From assembly GCF_021390715.1 (NCBI RefSeq), contig NZ_JAJGWT010000001.1, positions 377,839 to 441,838 of the forward strand: DNA of 64,000 nt, read 5' to 3'. This document shows positions 9,198 through 17,740 of this stretch, piece after piece; position 1 is the first letter of the stretch, and every line of letters starts with the position of its first letter. The DNA comes from Tenacibaculum piscium. Lineage in GTDB: Bacteria > Bacteroidota > Bacteroidia > Flavobacteriales > Flavobacteriaceae. The notes under the pieces are model-generated. The model saw only the letters and a list, made by a program, of their open reading frames with translations, did not search any database and had not been told where the DNA came from. Both the position numbers and the translations under genes were made by a program.

Positions 9198-9340
9198 ATA
9201 TAATTCAATAATTATCTTCTGATAAAAATTCATCAAAATAAACAAATTAGTGTAATTTATCTATCGATAATGTTGTAAACGGATTCTATTTGTGTAATTC
9301 TTAGTAAAATCGTAACATTACATATCTAAAAATACTATAA

Positions 9341-10831
9341 ATGCACGAAGACAAAAACATCAGTGAAATTAAAATTCAAGACCAAAAAATTATTGAAAAT
9401 AAAGAGCTAAATATATGGGAAGCCTTAATTCCTGTATTGGCTTTAATCATAATGTTGGCGTATAATGTTTTTGTATATGGTGATGATGCGTTAAGTGGAA
9501 GTAATCAATTTATATTATTATTAGGAGGAGCTGTGGCGGCAATTGTCGGTTTTAAAAATAAGGTCTCTTACCAAAGAATGATGGAAGAAGTTGCGGAAAA
9601 TATCAAATCGACCGCAGGCGCTATTTTAATTTTACTGATGGTTGGTTCTTTAGCTGGAACTTGGCTAATTAGTGGCATTATTCCTTCGATGATTTATTAC
9701 GGATTACAAGTTTTAAATCCGACGATATTTTTAGTGGCATGTTTAATAATCAGTGCGATAATTTCGATTGCCACAGGAAGTTCTTGGACAACTTCAGCAA
9801 CCGTTGGTATCGCCTTAATTGGTATTGGTGATGCTTTAGGAATTTCATTAGGAATGACCGCTGGAGCTGTTTTATCGGGTGCTTATTTTGGTGATAAAAT
9901 GTCACCAATGTCCGATACCACAAATTTAGCACCGGCAATGGCAGGAACGGATTTATTTACACATATCCGTTATATGACGTACACAACAATCCCTACTTTT
10001 ATAATTACAATGATATTTTTTATCATCTTAGGATTTACCCAAACAGCAACAGGCGAAGCCGACACGCAAAATATGCTTGCTGATATTGACAAAGCATTTA
10101 ATATTACCCCGTGGTTATTTTTAGTTCCAGCCTTTGTAATTTTACTGATTGTTAAAAAAACACCGCCTTTAATTGCCTTATTAGGAGGTACTGTTTTAGG
10201 AGGAATTTTCGCTTTAATTTTTCAACCAGATGTAGTGGCGCAAATTGCTGGCGTACAGAATTTAGATTTTAAATCGGCATATAAAGGCGTGATGCAAGCA
10301 ATTACTGTAGAAACTTCTGTGGCTACGGATAATGAAGTTTTAAAAGATTTATTTACCGCAGGCGGGATGAAAAAAATGCTAGGAACGGTTTGGTTGATTC
10401 TTTTAGCGATGGTTTTCGGTGGAATTATGGACGCCATTGGTGCATTAGCAAGAATAAGTAGTTTTATGCTCGGTTTATTTGATTCTGTTTTTGGATTATT
10501 TGCCAGTACGGTTGCTACCTGTATCGGATTGAATTTTACGGCTTCTGACCAATATTTAGCGATTGTAGTTCCAGGAAAAATGTATGCAAAAGCGTATCGA
10601 GATAAAGGATTAGCTCCTGAAAATTTAAGTAGAACTTTAGAAGATTCAGGAACGGTAACTTCGGTTTTAATTCCTTGGAATACTTGTGGAGCGTATCATT
10701 CGGGCGTGTTAGGTGTACCTGTGGTTGATTATGCTTTCTTTGCAATGTTCAACTGGTTAAGCCCATTTATGACCTTACTTTTTGCCGCCTTCAGAATTAA
10801 AATTAGAGAACTTGCCAAAACATCAAAGTAA
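9341..10831 (+). CDS. Na+/H+ antiporter NhaC family protein
   Basis: Polytopic inner-membrane protein of the NhaC/YfcC group with about 11-12 hydrophobic segments. After a charged N-terminal leader (1-22) the helices alternate with short loops. Family hallmarks include TGSSWTTSATVGIALIGIG and YFGDKMSPMSDTTNLAPA (about 140-200) and, near the C-terminus, NFTASDQYLAIVVPG and EDSGTVTSVLIPWNTCGAY. These Ser/Thr/Asp-rich unwound helices form the ion site in relatives. It probably expels Na+ in exchange for H+, which suits a marine bacterium. Some family members exchange organic anions, so the substrate is inferred. Confidence 0.87.
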   Translation: MHEDKNISEIKIQDQKIIENKELNIWEALIPVLALIIMLAYNVFVYGDDALSGSNQFILLLGGAVAAIVGFKNKVSYQRMMEEVAENIKSTAGAILILLMVGSLAGTWLISGIIPSMIYYGLQVLNPTIFLVACLIISAIISIATGSSWTTSATVGIALIGIGDALGISLGMTAGAVLSGAYFGDKMSPMSDTTNLAPAMAGTDLFTHIRYMTYTTIPTFIITMIFFIILGFTQTATGEADTQNMLADIDKAFNITPWLFLVPAFVILLIVKKTPPLIALLGGTVLGGIFALIFQPDVVAQIAGVQNLDFKSAYKGVMQAITVETSVATDNEVLKDLFTAGGMKKMLGTVWLILLAMVFGGIMDAIGALARISSFMLGLFDSVFGLFASTVATCIGLNFTASDQYLAIVVPGKMYAKAYRDKGLAPENLSRTLEDSGTVTSVLIPWNTCGAYHSGVLGVPVVDYAFFAMFNWLSPFMTLLFAAFRIKIRELAKTSK

Positions 10832-10878
10832 GACCTCAAAATAAAAAAAAATGCCACAAAAGTTAAAATAAATCAAAA

Positions 10879-11466
10879 ATGAAAGAAAAAATTTTAGGAA
10901 TTATACTAAGTATTGTATGCTTAAATTTAAGTTTTGGACAGAAATTACAAGATGGACAGAAAAGATGGAGTTCTGAAAAAAAACTAACAATTGATGATTT
11001 TAAAATAAAAATTAACGACCAAAATAATGAAGGTATTTACAGCCAATTTGTAATTTCTTCTTCAGCACAAGGGTTTGACTTTTTGAAACGAAATCTTAAT
11101 AATAAAATTGAAAATATATTTTTAGGCAATGCCTCTTGGATAGATACAACAAAAGTTAAGAATATTAATAAACGAATTGAACTTCAGCAAATTCAATTTG
11201 ATATTTCTGAAATTCACGCACGAAAATTTAGAAAGAGATTATTTATAAATAAATGGAAAATATCCAAAGGTTTTGATATTATAAATAAAATCAGTAACGA
11301 AATAATGACTGAATTTTCTGAACAAAGATTATTACTAATGAGAGAAACTGAAAATGGTAAAAATCAGGAAAAAATAGCTCAATGGAAAGAAAAAACAACA
11401 AATAAACTACAAGAGTTATTTGAATTTAGATTTGAAAATAAGAAGAAAATAAAAAGAAAAAAGTAA
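10879..11466 (+). CDS. Hypothetical secreted protein
   Basis: I do not recognise this gene with confidence. The 195-residue product has a signal peptide (ILGIILSIVCLNLSFGQ), so it is exported to the periplasm or outer membrane. The mature part starts with a W-x7-LTIDDFK segment that recalls small Bacteroidota secreted proteins of the W..d..LtwdDF type. It ends in an alpha-helical, Lys-rich tail (KKKIKRKK). It lies 47 bases after nhaC on the same strand and is convergent with the porin gene. Base composition matches its neighbours. Confidence 0.6.
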   Translation: MKEKILGIILSIVCLNLSFGQKLQDGQKRWSSEKKLTIDDFKIKINDQNNEGIYSQFVISSSAQGFDFLKRNLNNKIENIFLGNASWIDTTKVKNINKRIELQQIQFDISEIHARKFRKRLFINKWKISKGFDIINKISNEIMTEFSEQRLLLMRETENGKNQEKIAQWKEKTTNKLQELFEFRFENKKKIKRKK

Positions 11467-11512
11467 TTTCTATTTACGAAGTTTAGTCTCAAATTACGCA
11501 AAAAATTAGAGC

Positions 11513-13504
11513 TTAAATAAACCAATTCCAAACCACCCCAAAACGAATTACAAAATCTCGATACGGATGATTTGGTGCTGATAAATAATTTTTATCCAAC
11601 ACAAAAGAACTGATATTATCTGCTTTAAAATAAATTCGAGTTCTACGAACTCTTGCATTTACAAATAAATCAACTGTTGGAAAACCGATTTCCGTATCAT
11701 TTTGCAACGTAAATTCGGCTAATAATGGATTATACGCATTCATTTTATACTTCGAAAAGTATTTAAACGTCGCTCCTATTTGTACAAATAACGGCTTTCC
11801 TTTAAACCAATTATCGGAATAATAAAATGTGTTTCGTGTTACAAAATCTGGCACTCTGAAAACCTCATTTCCATTGGCTACTTTTTGATACATCAAGGTA
11901 TTATCCAACGCAAATTTCCCGAAAGTAAACTCTTTTGAAACTTTTGCTTTTAGATAATTCACACTTCCTGAAAATTGTTTTGGCAAATTATTTTCATCAA
12001 AATAGGTATAGTTATCAATATTTGTAATATCCAAAGAACCATTTATCCATTTCGATGTTAAAGTTCCACCTAAATTTCTAGTACCTACCGATTCAAAATT
12101 ATGTTCCCAATTATAGTCGTTATAACTACTTTGATGCAATAAAAAATTAAAATTCGGTAATTTATTACTGATTTCTAGATGCGCTTTTAAAGTGATAAGA
12201 CTATCTTTTTTGTAAAAAGCTTCGGCTTTTAAATTATTTCCAGAAAGCCGTCCGCTACCTGGCGTTAGGTTTGCAATCGCATTTACATGAAAGTTCTTAA
12301 TTTTTCCATTCCAACTCGCTCCAAAAGAAACTGCCTTTCCTATTAATTTATTTTTAGTGATGCCTACCAAATTATTTTGTAAATTTTCGTAGCCATAATT
12401 ATACGTTGTGTAGCCTGTTTTTACGCTGAATTTTCCTAAAATATATTTCGAATTAAAATCTAAAAAAACAGTATTATTATAACGTAAATAATCGGTTTTA
12501 TCATTGATATTATTAGCTAAAATAGTATTTCCGAAAACAATAGGCGTTGCCGTAATTTGCGTAAATGTGTAATGTTTTGATTCTCTAGTAAAAGAATGTC
12601 CGATTTTTAAATTTGAAAAATCTTGTTGTCGTACACTATCTTTTGAAGCTAATAATTTGAACGTATGTTCAAAATATAAACGCTTTGCATCTAATTTATT
12701 TTCGGCATCATTTAAGGCAACATCTAGCCTACCTCTATTTTCACTAAAAGTAGGATCATCATCTAAAAAAGCTTGTAAAGCATCGCTGGTTAAACCGCCG
12801 TTTTCCTGATTTAAAATATCTTGATTCACCGCCTGCCCTCTGATTGCATAATTTCCTTTAGGACTTTCGTATCTGAAACTTAATCGAAAATTTCCAGAAC
12901 TCACTAAGGAACGTCTATAGTTTCCTAAGGAACGAAGTCCTTTATAAGCAACTCCGACATTGAATCGTTTTGAAAAATTAGTGGTAAATAAAATATCTAA
13001 CACCTGCCCTTGCTCCAAACCTGTTCTGTACATTGCTTCGGTGGTGGGCGTTGGAACGTGATAATAATTAACATCTTCTTTTTCGAAAAAATTGAAATGC
13101 TTAGCACGAAAACCAATATCAGGAAATTGAGAAATATCCGTAAAATTATAGCCTAAATTCGTGAATGTTTGTCCTTGATTATGAAATTCTAACAATTCAA
13201 AATTATCTTTTCTTAAAAGATTGAATTTATAATGTTTTTTTAAAGTTAAAGTAGTATCAACAATAGTAGTATCATTTTTAAATGATAGTATTTTATAGTC
13301 GGTATATTTAGTTTTTCCGTTGAGTTGTACGCTGATTTCAGCATCAGAAATAGAATCTAAATTTTGATTAAAACCTGTTTGATTTCTTTGATTTCCTTGA
13401 TTTTGCTGATTAAAATCTCCCAAACCATTATTTAGTTGTCTTATTTGAGCATAAAACAATTGAGTTCCTAATAAACAAAAAAATACTACAAAAATTCTTT
13501 TCAT
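11513..13504 (-). CDS. Putative porin (Porin_10-like outer-membrane protein)
   Basis: Large outer-membrane beta-barrel protein of the flavobacterial 'putative porin' family. The ATG at 13504 is chosen over one 30 bases upstream because the -7 box lies between them, and it gives a clean signal peptide (MKRIFVVFFCLLGTQLFYAQ). An Asn/Gln-rich linker follows. The remaining 600 residues are alternating aromatic/polar beta-strand segments ending in VWNWFI, suited to Bam-dependent insertion. Length 663. It is divergent from rnhB, an arrangement I recall as common in flavobacteria. Substrate unknown. Confidence 0.78.
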   Translation of the reverse strand: MKRIFVVFFCLLGTQLFYAQIRQLNNGLGDFNQQNQGNQRNQTGFNQNLDSISDAEISVQLNGKTKYTDYKILSFKNDTTIVDTTLTLKKHYKFNLLRKDNFELLEFHNQGQTFTNLGYNFTDISQFPDIGFRAKHFNFFEKEDVNYYHVPTPTTEAMYRTGLEQGQVLDILFTTNFSKRFNVGVAYKGLRSLGNYRRSLVSSGNFRLSFRYESPKGNYAIRGQAVNQDILNQENGGLTSDALQAFLDDDPTFSENRGRLDVALNDAENKLDAKRLYFEHTFKLLASKDSVRQQDFSNLKIGHSFTRESKHYTFTQITATPIVFGNTILANNINDKTDYLRYNNTVFLDFNSKYILGKFSVKTGYTTYNYGYENLQNNLVGITKNKLIGKAVSFGASWNGKIKNFHVNAIANLTPGSGRLSGNNLKAEAFYKKDSLITLKAHLEISNKLPNFNFLLHQSSYNDYNWEHNFESVGTRNLGGTLTSKWINGSLDITNIDNYTYFDENNLPKQFSGSVNYLKAKVSKEFTFGKFALDNTLMYQKVANGNEVFRVPDFVTRNTFYYSDNWFKGKPLFVQIGATFKYFSKYKMNAYNPLLAEFTLQNDTEIGFPTVDLFVNARVRRTRIYFKADNISSFVLDKNYLSAPNHPYRDFVIRFGVVWNWFI

Positions 13505-13509
13505 AAGGG

Positions 13510-13517
13510 CAAAAGTA
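13510..13517 (-). promoter_or_regulatory. -7 box of porin gene
   Basis: TACTTTTG on the minus strand ends 5 bases before the porin ATG at 13504, which decides the start codon and leaves little or no 5' leader. A TTTTTG that could act as -33 lies 14 bases upstream, shorter than usual. Confidence 0.5.
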
Positions 13518-13574
13518 AAATAATTAAACGACAAAAATCACGAATAATTTCTTTGAAAACTGTTAATTTGTATC

Positions 13575-14174
13575 ATGTTACAATTAAAATATAGCCAACA
13601 CCTTTTAGAAACAGGTACAGATGAAGCTGGTAGAGGTTGCCTTAGTGGTCCTGTGGTCGCTGCAGCCGTTATTTTGCCTGAAAATTTCAAGCACGATTTT
13701 TTAAACGATTCCAAGCAACTTTCCGAAAAAAAACGTGAAGAATTACGTCCTTATATTGAAAAACATGCGATTTCCTATGCCGTAGCTTTTGTAAATCATC
13801 AAGAAGTTGATGAAATAAATGTCTTGCAAGCCTCAATAACAGCGATGCACCGTGCGATTGCACAACTTTCTCCACAACCCGAATTTATTATTGTTGATGG
13901 AAATAAATTTAATCCATATCAAGAAATCCCGCATGAAACTATCGTAAAAGGCGATGCCAAATTTATGAGTATTGCTGCCGCCTCTATTTTAGCAAAAACA
14001 TATCGAGATGAATATATGGCGAAAATTCATCAAGAATATCCGCAGTATAATTGGCAGAAAAACAAAGGATATCCAACCAAAGAACATCGAGAAGCGATTC
14101 GGGAATTTGGCATTACGCCTTTTCACCGCAAGACTTTTAAATTACTTCCCGAACAACTAAAATTAAACCTTTAG
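13575..14174 (+). CDS. rnhB: Ribonuclease HII
   Basis: Cytoplasmic endonuclease that removes ribonucleotides and RNA from RNA/DNA hybrids during replication and repair. The N-terminal [18 protein letters not shown] (about 15-32) carries the first catalytic Asp and Glu of RNase HII. The further acidic residues lie in IIVDGNK (about 105-111) and in the AKTYRDEYM region (about 141-149). At 199 residues it has family length. It starts at an ATG shortly after an ATG-proximal TTAATTTG, one mismatch from the -7 consensus. Divergent from the porin gene. Confidence 0.94.
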   Translation: MLQLKYSQHLLETGTDEAGRGCLSGPVVAAAVILPENFKHDFLNDSKQLSEKKREELRPYIEKHAISYAVAFVNHQEVDEINVLQASITAMHRAIAQLSPQPEFIIVDGNKFNPYQEIPHETIVKGDAKFMSIAAASILAKTYRDEYMAKIHQEYPQYNWQKNKGYPTKEHREAIREFGITPFHRKTFKLLPEQLKLNL

Positions 14175-14180
14175 ATTCTT

Positions 14181-14188
14181 TATTTTTG
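14181..14188 (+). promoter_or_regulatory. -7 box of nucleoid-associated protein gene
   Basis: TATTTTTG lies just after the rnhB stop and 45 bases before the ATG at 14234, so the gene probably has its own promoter with a leader holding a tandem 16-base duplication. Confidence 0.5.
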
Positions 14189-14198
14189 TACTTCAATA

Positions 14199-14230
14199 AT
14201 CTACAATTACTTAAATCTACAATTACTTAG
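14199..14230 (+). repeat. Tandem 2 x 16-base direct repeat in 5' leader
   Basis: The unit ATCTACAATTACTTAA begins at 14199 and is repeated at 14215, with only the last base of the second unit changed (G). It lies between the -7 box and the ATG at 14234, ending 3 bases before the start codon. Confidence 0.85.
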
Positions 14231-14233
14231 AAA

Positions 14234-15283
14234 ATGATTAAAAGAACTCGTGCCGAAATTAGTAAATGTATCATTCATAAAGTTGCGAATAAATACAATA
14301 GTGGAAAAAATGAATTTTCAGAAAGTTTAGTTCGTTTCGATGAAGAAAGTTACGAATTACTGATGCCATTTTTATTAAAAAACTTTGGAACGGTAACACA
14401 AAGTTATCGTTTTAAACATCATGCAGATGTTCGTTTAAACGAAATCAACAAATATACTTCTGATATTTTTGATGATACTGAAACATTTATCGAGCATTCG
14501 AAAAACATTGTGAATCATTTATATGAGCAATCAAATTCTGCCAATATAAAAACGGGCGATGTATTAGTTGTTTATTTTGAAAACATTGAATATAAAGATA
14601 TTTTAACCAATGCGGTTGGGGTTTTCAAAATTGAAAGTAAGGTTGATTTTCTACAAACCTATTTAGATGATGATAGTTTTGATGTGGTTGTTCAGAAAGG
14701 AATTTCAACAAAAAAATTAGACAAAGGTTGTTTAATTGTCAATTCTACAGATGCTGAGGGAACGGTTATTTTATCGGTGGACAACAACAATTACGATGCT
14801 CAATATTGGATTAAAAATTTCTTAAACGCTAAATTTGCTGATGACAGAAACTTACATACACAGAATTATTTAGAGATGTGTAAAGATTTTTCAGAAGAAA
14901 TCATCAAACCAGAATTTGGAAAAAAAGAGCAGAGTAATTTTTTAGCGAGTACGGTTGATTATTTCAAAGAGAATGAATCTGTTGATTACCAAGGCTTTAA
15001 AGAGGAGGTTTTTGAAGATGAAAAGCATCAAGGAATGTTTGAGGATTACAAAAAACATTTTGAAAAATTGAATGATGTTTTAATCCGCAATAATTTTGAA
15101 GTTTCAGATGTTGTTTTAAAGAAAGAGAAAAGCAAGTTTAAAACGGAAATAAAGTTGGATACAAATATTCAAATTAAAATTGATATTGATGCGCCTGATG
15201 CTTCTTCAGATTATTTAGAACAAGGCTACGATGAAGACAAAAAGATGAAATATTACAAAGTATTTTACAATACTGAAAAGTAA
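14234..15283 (+). CDS. 37-kDa nucleoid-associated protein (NdpA/YejK family)
   Basis: Member of the NdpA nucleoid-associated family (E. coli YejK), found with the nucleoid and of poorly known function. It is 349 residues, soluble and acidic. Recognisable family regions are the N-terminal ISKCIIHKVANKYN, and the middle GDVLVVYFENIEYKDILTNAVGVFKIES with YDAQYWIKNFLNA. No enzyme motif is visible. It stands alone between rnhB and a repeat-bearing intergenic region. Assignment is from overall sequence resemblance. Confidence 0.8.
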   Translation: MIKRTRAEISKCIIHKVANKYNSGKNEFSESLVRFDEESYELLMPFLLKNFGTVTQSYRFKHHADVRLNEINKYTSDIFDDTETFIEHSKNIVNHLYEQSNSANIKTGDVLVVYFENIEYKDILTNAVGVFKIESKVDFLQTYLDDDSFDVVVQKGISTKKLDKGCLIVNSTDAEGTVILSVDNNNYDAQYWIKNFLNAKFADDRNLHTQNYLEMCKDFSEEIIKPEFGKKEQSNFLASTVDYFKENESVDYQGFKEEVFEDEKHQGMFEDYKKHFEKLNDVLIRNNFEVSDVVLKKEKSKFKTEIKLDTNIQIKIDIDAPDASSDYLEQGYDEDKKMKYYKVFYNTEK

Positions 15284-15306
15284 AAAATCACAGAAAAATA
15301 AAGAAT

Positions 15307-15402
15307 CGCATCCGTCAACCTGAATTTAGTTCAGGTTCTCATTCTGATTTGCCGTAGTTTTCCTGTTGATGCGATGCTGAAATAAATTCAGCATGACGAG
15401 AA
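15307..15402. repeat. Paired-palindrome intergenic element
   Basis: Two palindromes of the same architecture lie 36 bases apart: AACCTGAA-n5-TTCAGGTT (15317-15337) and ATGCTGAA-n5-TTCAGCAT (15374-15394). They share the core CTGAA/TTCAG and are flanked by related words (GCATCCGTCAAC and GTTGATGC; GCATGACGAGAAT and TTCTCATTCTGA). The element is noncoding and lies between ndpA and its downstream terminator. I recall similar palindromic units scattered in flavobacterial genomes, but I cannot verify that here. Confidence 0.65.
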
Positions 15403-15463
15403 TCTAGTCTTTATTTAATTTTTAAACAGGCGCTAATAAAAAAGCAATAAATTTATTTTAAAC

Positions 15464-15497
15464 AAAAAAGCTGAAGTTTTAAAACTTCAGCTTTTTT
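15464..15497. terminator. Bidirectional terminator between ndpA and phnA-like gene
   Basis: AAAAAAGCTGAAGTTTT is followed directly by its perfect complement, giving a 17-base inverted repeat with T-runs readable from both strands between two convergent genes. Confidence 0.85.
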
Positions 15498-15538
15498 TGT
15501 ATTTTAAAAAGTAAAACATGTTCAAAAAGTGTTTAAAA

Positions 15539-16129
15539 CTACTCTTTTTCAGCCATTTTCTTTACATAATCGGTAATAATTACAATTTGCGTAGGCCCTA
15601 CTTTTCCTTCGATATAGTTTGCATTTTCATGATCTAAAGAAATTCTACGAACGGCAGTTCCTTGTTTAGCGACCATGCTAGAACCCTTTACTTTTAAATC
15701 TTTGATTAAAACAACAGAATCTCCTGCTTGTAAAATAGCACCGTTTGCATCTCTGTGAATAATTTTTTCACTTTCGTCTAAGTGGTCTCCAGTTTCTTTT
15801 GCAAAGCGCAAATCTTCTTCTTCTAAATATAACATATCTAGTAAATCTTGTGGCCAACCTTCCTTTCGAAGTCTTGATAACATTCTCCAAGCAACTACTT
15901 TTACGGCTCTAAATTCGCTCCACATGCTGTCATTTAGGCATCGCCAGTGATTTGCGTCTATTTTTTCAGGGTTTTCAATTTGTTCGATACAGGTTTCGCA
16001 TGCTAACAGGCTTCCGTCAATTCCTCCGACTGACATTGGTGGCACTTCATAAATTGATAAATTTTCTTTTGAGGCACAAAGTTCACATTGATTTGCGCTT
16101 CTATCTTGTAATTCTTGTAATAAGCTCAT
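15539..16129 (-). CDS. PhnA-domain zinc-ribbon protein
   Basis: Protein of the PhnA/YjdM type, once linked to alkylphosphonate use but of unproven function. The N-terminal half has a zinc ribbon made by two Cys pairs (CELC at about 15-18 and CETC at about 44-47). A helical linker follows (WRCLNDSMWSEFRAVKVVAWRML). The C-terminal PhnA SH3-like domain is at about 128-190 (ANGAILQAGDSVVLIKDLKVKGSSMVAKQGT). The 196-residue length fits the longer two-domain form. It is monocistronic, with a near-consensus -7 box (TACTTTTA) about 27 bases upstream. Confidence 0.85.
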   Translation of the reverse strand: MSLLQELQDRSANQCELCASKENLSIYEVPPMSVGGIDGSLLACETCIEQIENPEKIDANHWRCLNDSMWSEFRAVKVVAWRMLSRLRKEGWPQDLLDMLYLEEEDLRFAKETGDHLDESEKIIHRDANGAILQAGDSVVLIKDLKVKGSSMVAKQGTAVRRISLDHENANYIEGKVGPTQIVIITDYVKKMAEKE

Positions 16130-16234
16130 TTTGCTATAAATTAAGGATTGTAAAAGTACATTTTTATTTTATGAAAACGAATATTCTAGAAATTATAAAG
16201 TATTGTTTTTAGAAATTGAAGTGGGATTATTTGT

Positions 16235-16327
16235 AGCTATTTCCCGCTTTCCGCACTCGCTTTTTTTGAAGAAAAATCAAAAAAGAGCTCAAACAATTGC
16301 TTCAATCGGGGCTAAGTTTATTTATGA
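16235..16327. repeat. 93-bp intergenic repeat, copy 1
   Basis: This 93-base sequence recurs at 34293-34385 in the same orientation with a single mismatch. It begins AGCTATTTCCCGC and ends CGGGGCTAAGTTTATTTATGA. Inside, CTTTTTTTGA and TCAAAAAAG form a hairpin around AGAAAAA, and the outer TAGC/CCCG words can pair with CGGG/GCTA near the other end. It is noncoding and lies between minus-strand genes. Identity stops abruptly at both ends, which suggests a discrete unit. Confidence 0.9.
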
Positions 16328-16485
16328 AGTTTTGTATTTATTTCTAAAATTCTTTTAAGTTACTTTATTCCTTTTAGGATATAGTTTAACAAAAAATATT
16401 CAGACTAAGAATTTAATTTTGTTAAACTAATTAGAAAAAGTGTTAAAAGTTGGTTCGGAATCGTCCAAATTGTATGATTTAGGAC

Positions 16486-16514
16486 TTTGAGTCTATTTAA
16501 CCTAGATATATTTG
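16486..16514 (+). promoter_or_regulatory. Orphan consensus promoter
   Basis: TTTG (16486-16489), a 17-base spacer, and TATATTTG (16507-16514) match the Bacteroidota promoter consensus completely. No plus-strand coding frame follows. The next feature is a hairpin terminator about 20 bases on, so a transcript would be only about 50-60 bases long. Confidence 0.7.
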
Positions 16515-16531
16515 TGGCATCCCCCGATAAA

Positions 16532-16574
16532 AACCTTGCTTTTTCTTAATGAAACTAGCAAGGTTTGTTTTTTA
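16532..16574. terminator. Bidirectional terminator, rimM 3' end
   Basis: CCTTGCT and AGCAAGG form a stem around a 16-base loop, with T-run on the plus side (GTTTTTT) and AAAAA before it. It lies just past the rimM stop on the minus strand and also faces the orphan plus-strand promoter. Confidence 0.75.
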
Positions 16575-17111
16575 TTAAGCTTCCAAATAGAGTTCAATTA
16601 ATCCTTTGGGAGTTTCTACTTCAATAATTTTATTAACTTTATCGACATTTTTAATAAAGTCATCAATCATTGGAATAAAAATTTCGGTATCTCCATTTTC
16701 AATTTCGAAAAGCGGTTGTGCGGCTTTATCGTTAATATAAACGAGTGTTCCTACTTCTCCAAAATTTTTATCGACAATAGTAAAGCCGATAACTTCGTGA
16801 TAATAAAACTTATTTCCTGATAATTTTGGCAATAAATTTAAGGGTAAATAAATTCCTGCTCTCATAATTGCATCTGCATCAGCTTCGGAATCTACATCTT
16901 CAAATTTTACGCGAAACATAGTGCTTCTTGTTAAGGAAGATTTTTCAATAAAAAAAGGAACCAGATTATTGCCTAAATCGACAAAAACTGATTCCAAATT
17001 TTCGTAAAGATGGGGTTCATCGGTATCTAATTTGATAACGACTTCTCCCTTAAAACTATGTTTTTTAACGATTTTGCCAAGATAAAAGCAATCTTCTTTT
17101 TGCATCATCAT
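16575..17111 (-). CDS. rimM: Ribosome maturation factor RimM
   Basis: Assembly factor for the 30S head that binds S19 and aids 16S rRNA processing. The 178-residue protein has the N-terminal RimM barrel (YLGKIVKKHSFKGEVVIKLDTD, about 8-29) and the C-terminal PRC-barrel (FYYHEVIGFTIVDKNFGEVGTL, about 101-122; PLFEIENGD...IFIPMIDDFIK). Three ATGs in a row mark the start, and the first is used. It lies 15 bases after rpsP in the same direction, the usual rpsP-rimM arrangement, so the two are cotranscribed. Confidence 0.95.
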   Translation of the reverse strand: MMMQKEDCFYLGKIVKKHSFKGEVVIKLDTDEPHLYENLESVFVDLGNNLVPFFIEKSSLTRSTMFRVKFEDVDSEADADAIMRAGIYLPLNLLPKLSGNKFYYHEVIGFTIVDKNFGEVGTLVYINDKAAQPLFEIENGDTEIFIPMIDDFIKNVDKVNKIIEVETPKGLIELYLEA

Positions 17112-17126
17112 TATAGTACCGTTTTT

Positions 17127-17624
17127 TTATTCTTCGCTATCTGCATTTTCAGCAACAACTTCTTCGCTATCAGCAACAGGAGTGTTTGCAGCGATACGTG
17201 CATCGTTTACAGCTTTTTCAGCTTCTAAAGCTTTTGCTTTTGCATCTGCTTCAGCTTTTGCTAAACCATCAACTTTAGTAGCAATTACTCCAGTTTTTTC
17301 TTCTAACCAAGCAGCAAATTTAGCATCTGCTTGTTCTTGTGTTAAAGCGCCTTTTTTAACTCCACCAGCTAAATGCTTTTTTAATAAAACTCCTTTATCA
17401 GATAAAATAGTTCTAGCAGTATCAGTTGGTTGTGCTCCTTTTTCTAACCATGCTACAGCTACATCAACGTTTAAGTCAGTAGTTGCAGGATTTGTATTAG
17501 GATTATACGTTCCAATTTTCTCTAAGTAACGACCATCTCTTTTAGCTCTTGAATCAGCAGCTACTACCCAATAAAAAGGTTTTCCTTTCTTTCCGTGTCT
17601 TTGTAATCTAATTTTTACAGGCAT
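17127..17624 (-). CDS. rpsP: 30S ribosomal protein S16
   Basis: Structural protein of the small ribosomal subunit. The first 80 or so residues are a full S16 domain ([53 protein letters not shown]). The remaining 85 residues form an Ala/Glu/Lys-rich extension ending in EENADSEE-like acidic residues, a feature of Bacteroidota S16 proteins and twice the length of E. coli S16. A possible regulatory leader lies upstream. It is first in the rpsP-rimM unit. Confidence 0.96.
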   Translation of the reverse strand: MPVKIRLQRHGKKGKPFYWVVAADSRAKRDGRYLEKIGTYNPNTNPATTDLNVDVAVAWLEKGAQPTDTARTILSDKGVLLKKHLAGGVKKGALTQEQADAKFAAWLEEKTGVIATKVDGLAKAEADAKAKALEAEKAVNDARIAANTPVADSEEVVAENADSEE

Positions 17625-17629
17625 AATTT

Positions 17630-17698
17630 TAATTTTTAAGGTTCTCGACCTTTATATTAATAAATCTTATCATCTCGTGATAAGTGGCGACAAATTTA
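17630..17698 (-). promoter_or_regulatory. rpsP promoter and structured 5' leader
   Basis: On the minus strand TAAATTTG (17691-17698) is a -7 box about 67 bases before the rpsP ATG. The leader between them contains two hairpins: CTTATC-n7-GATAAG (about 17666-17684) and AAGGT-n5-ACCTT (about 17640-17654). This could be an autoregulatory S16 leader; ribosomal-protein leaders are a known class, but I cannot compare this one with known motifs here. Confidence 0.5.
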
Positions 17699-17740
17699 TA
17701 ATTTATTTTTGACTAAATTGCAAAAATTTAACTTTATTGC

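Larger units (their letters stand above)
16130..16574. other. 445-base intergenic region with repeat, promoter and terminator
   Basis: No protein gene is supported here. It holds one copy of the 93-bp repeat (16235-16327), an AT-rich stretch, a full consensus plus-strand promoter (16486-16514), and a two-way hairpin terminator (16532-16574). The stretch 16328-16485 has no reading frame of note and no other recognisable feature. Confidence 0.8.

Noticed and set aside
15952..16212. 86-residue plus-strand frame at the start of the PhnA-domain gene
   Set aside because: It lies mostly antisense to the PhnA-domain coding region, which has clear zinc-ribbon motifs; composition is shadow-like.
17182..17529. 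115-residue plus-strand frame opposite rpsP
   Set aside because: Mirror of the Ala-rich S16 tail; the S16 frame is certain and the antisense has no start context.
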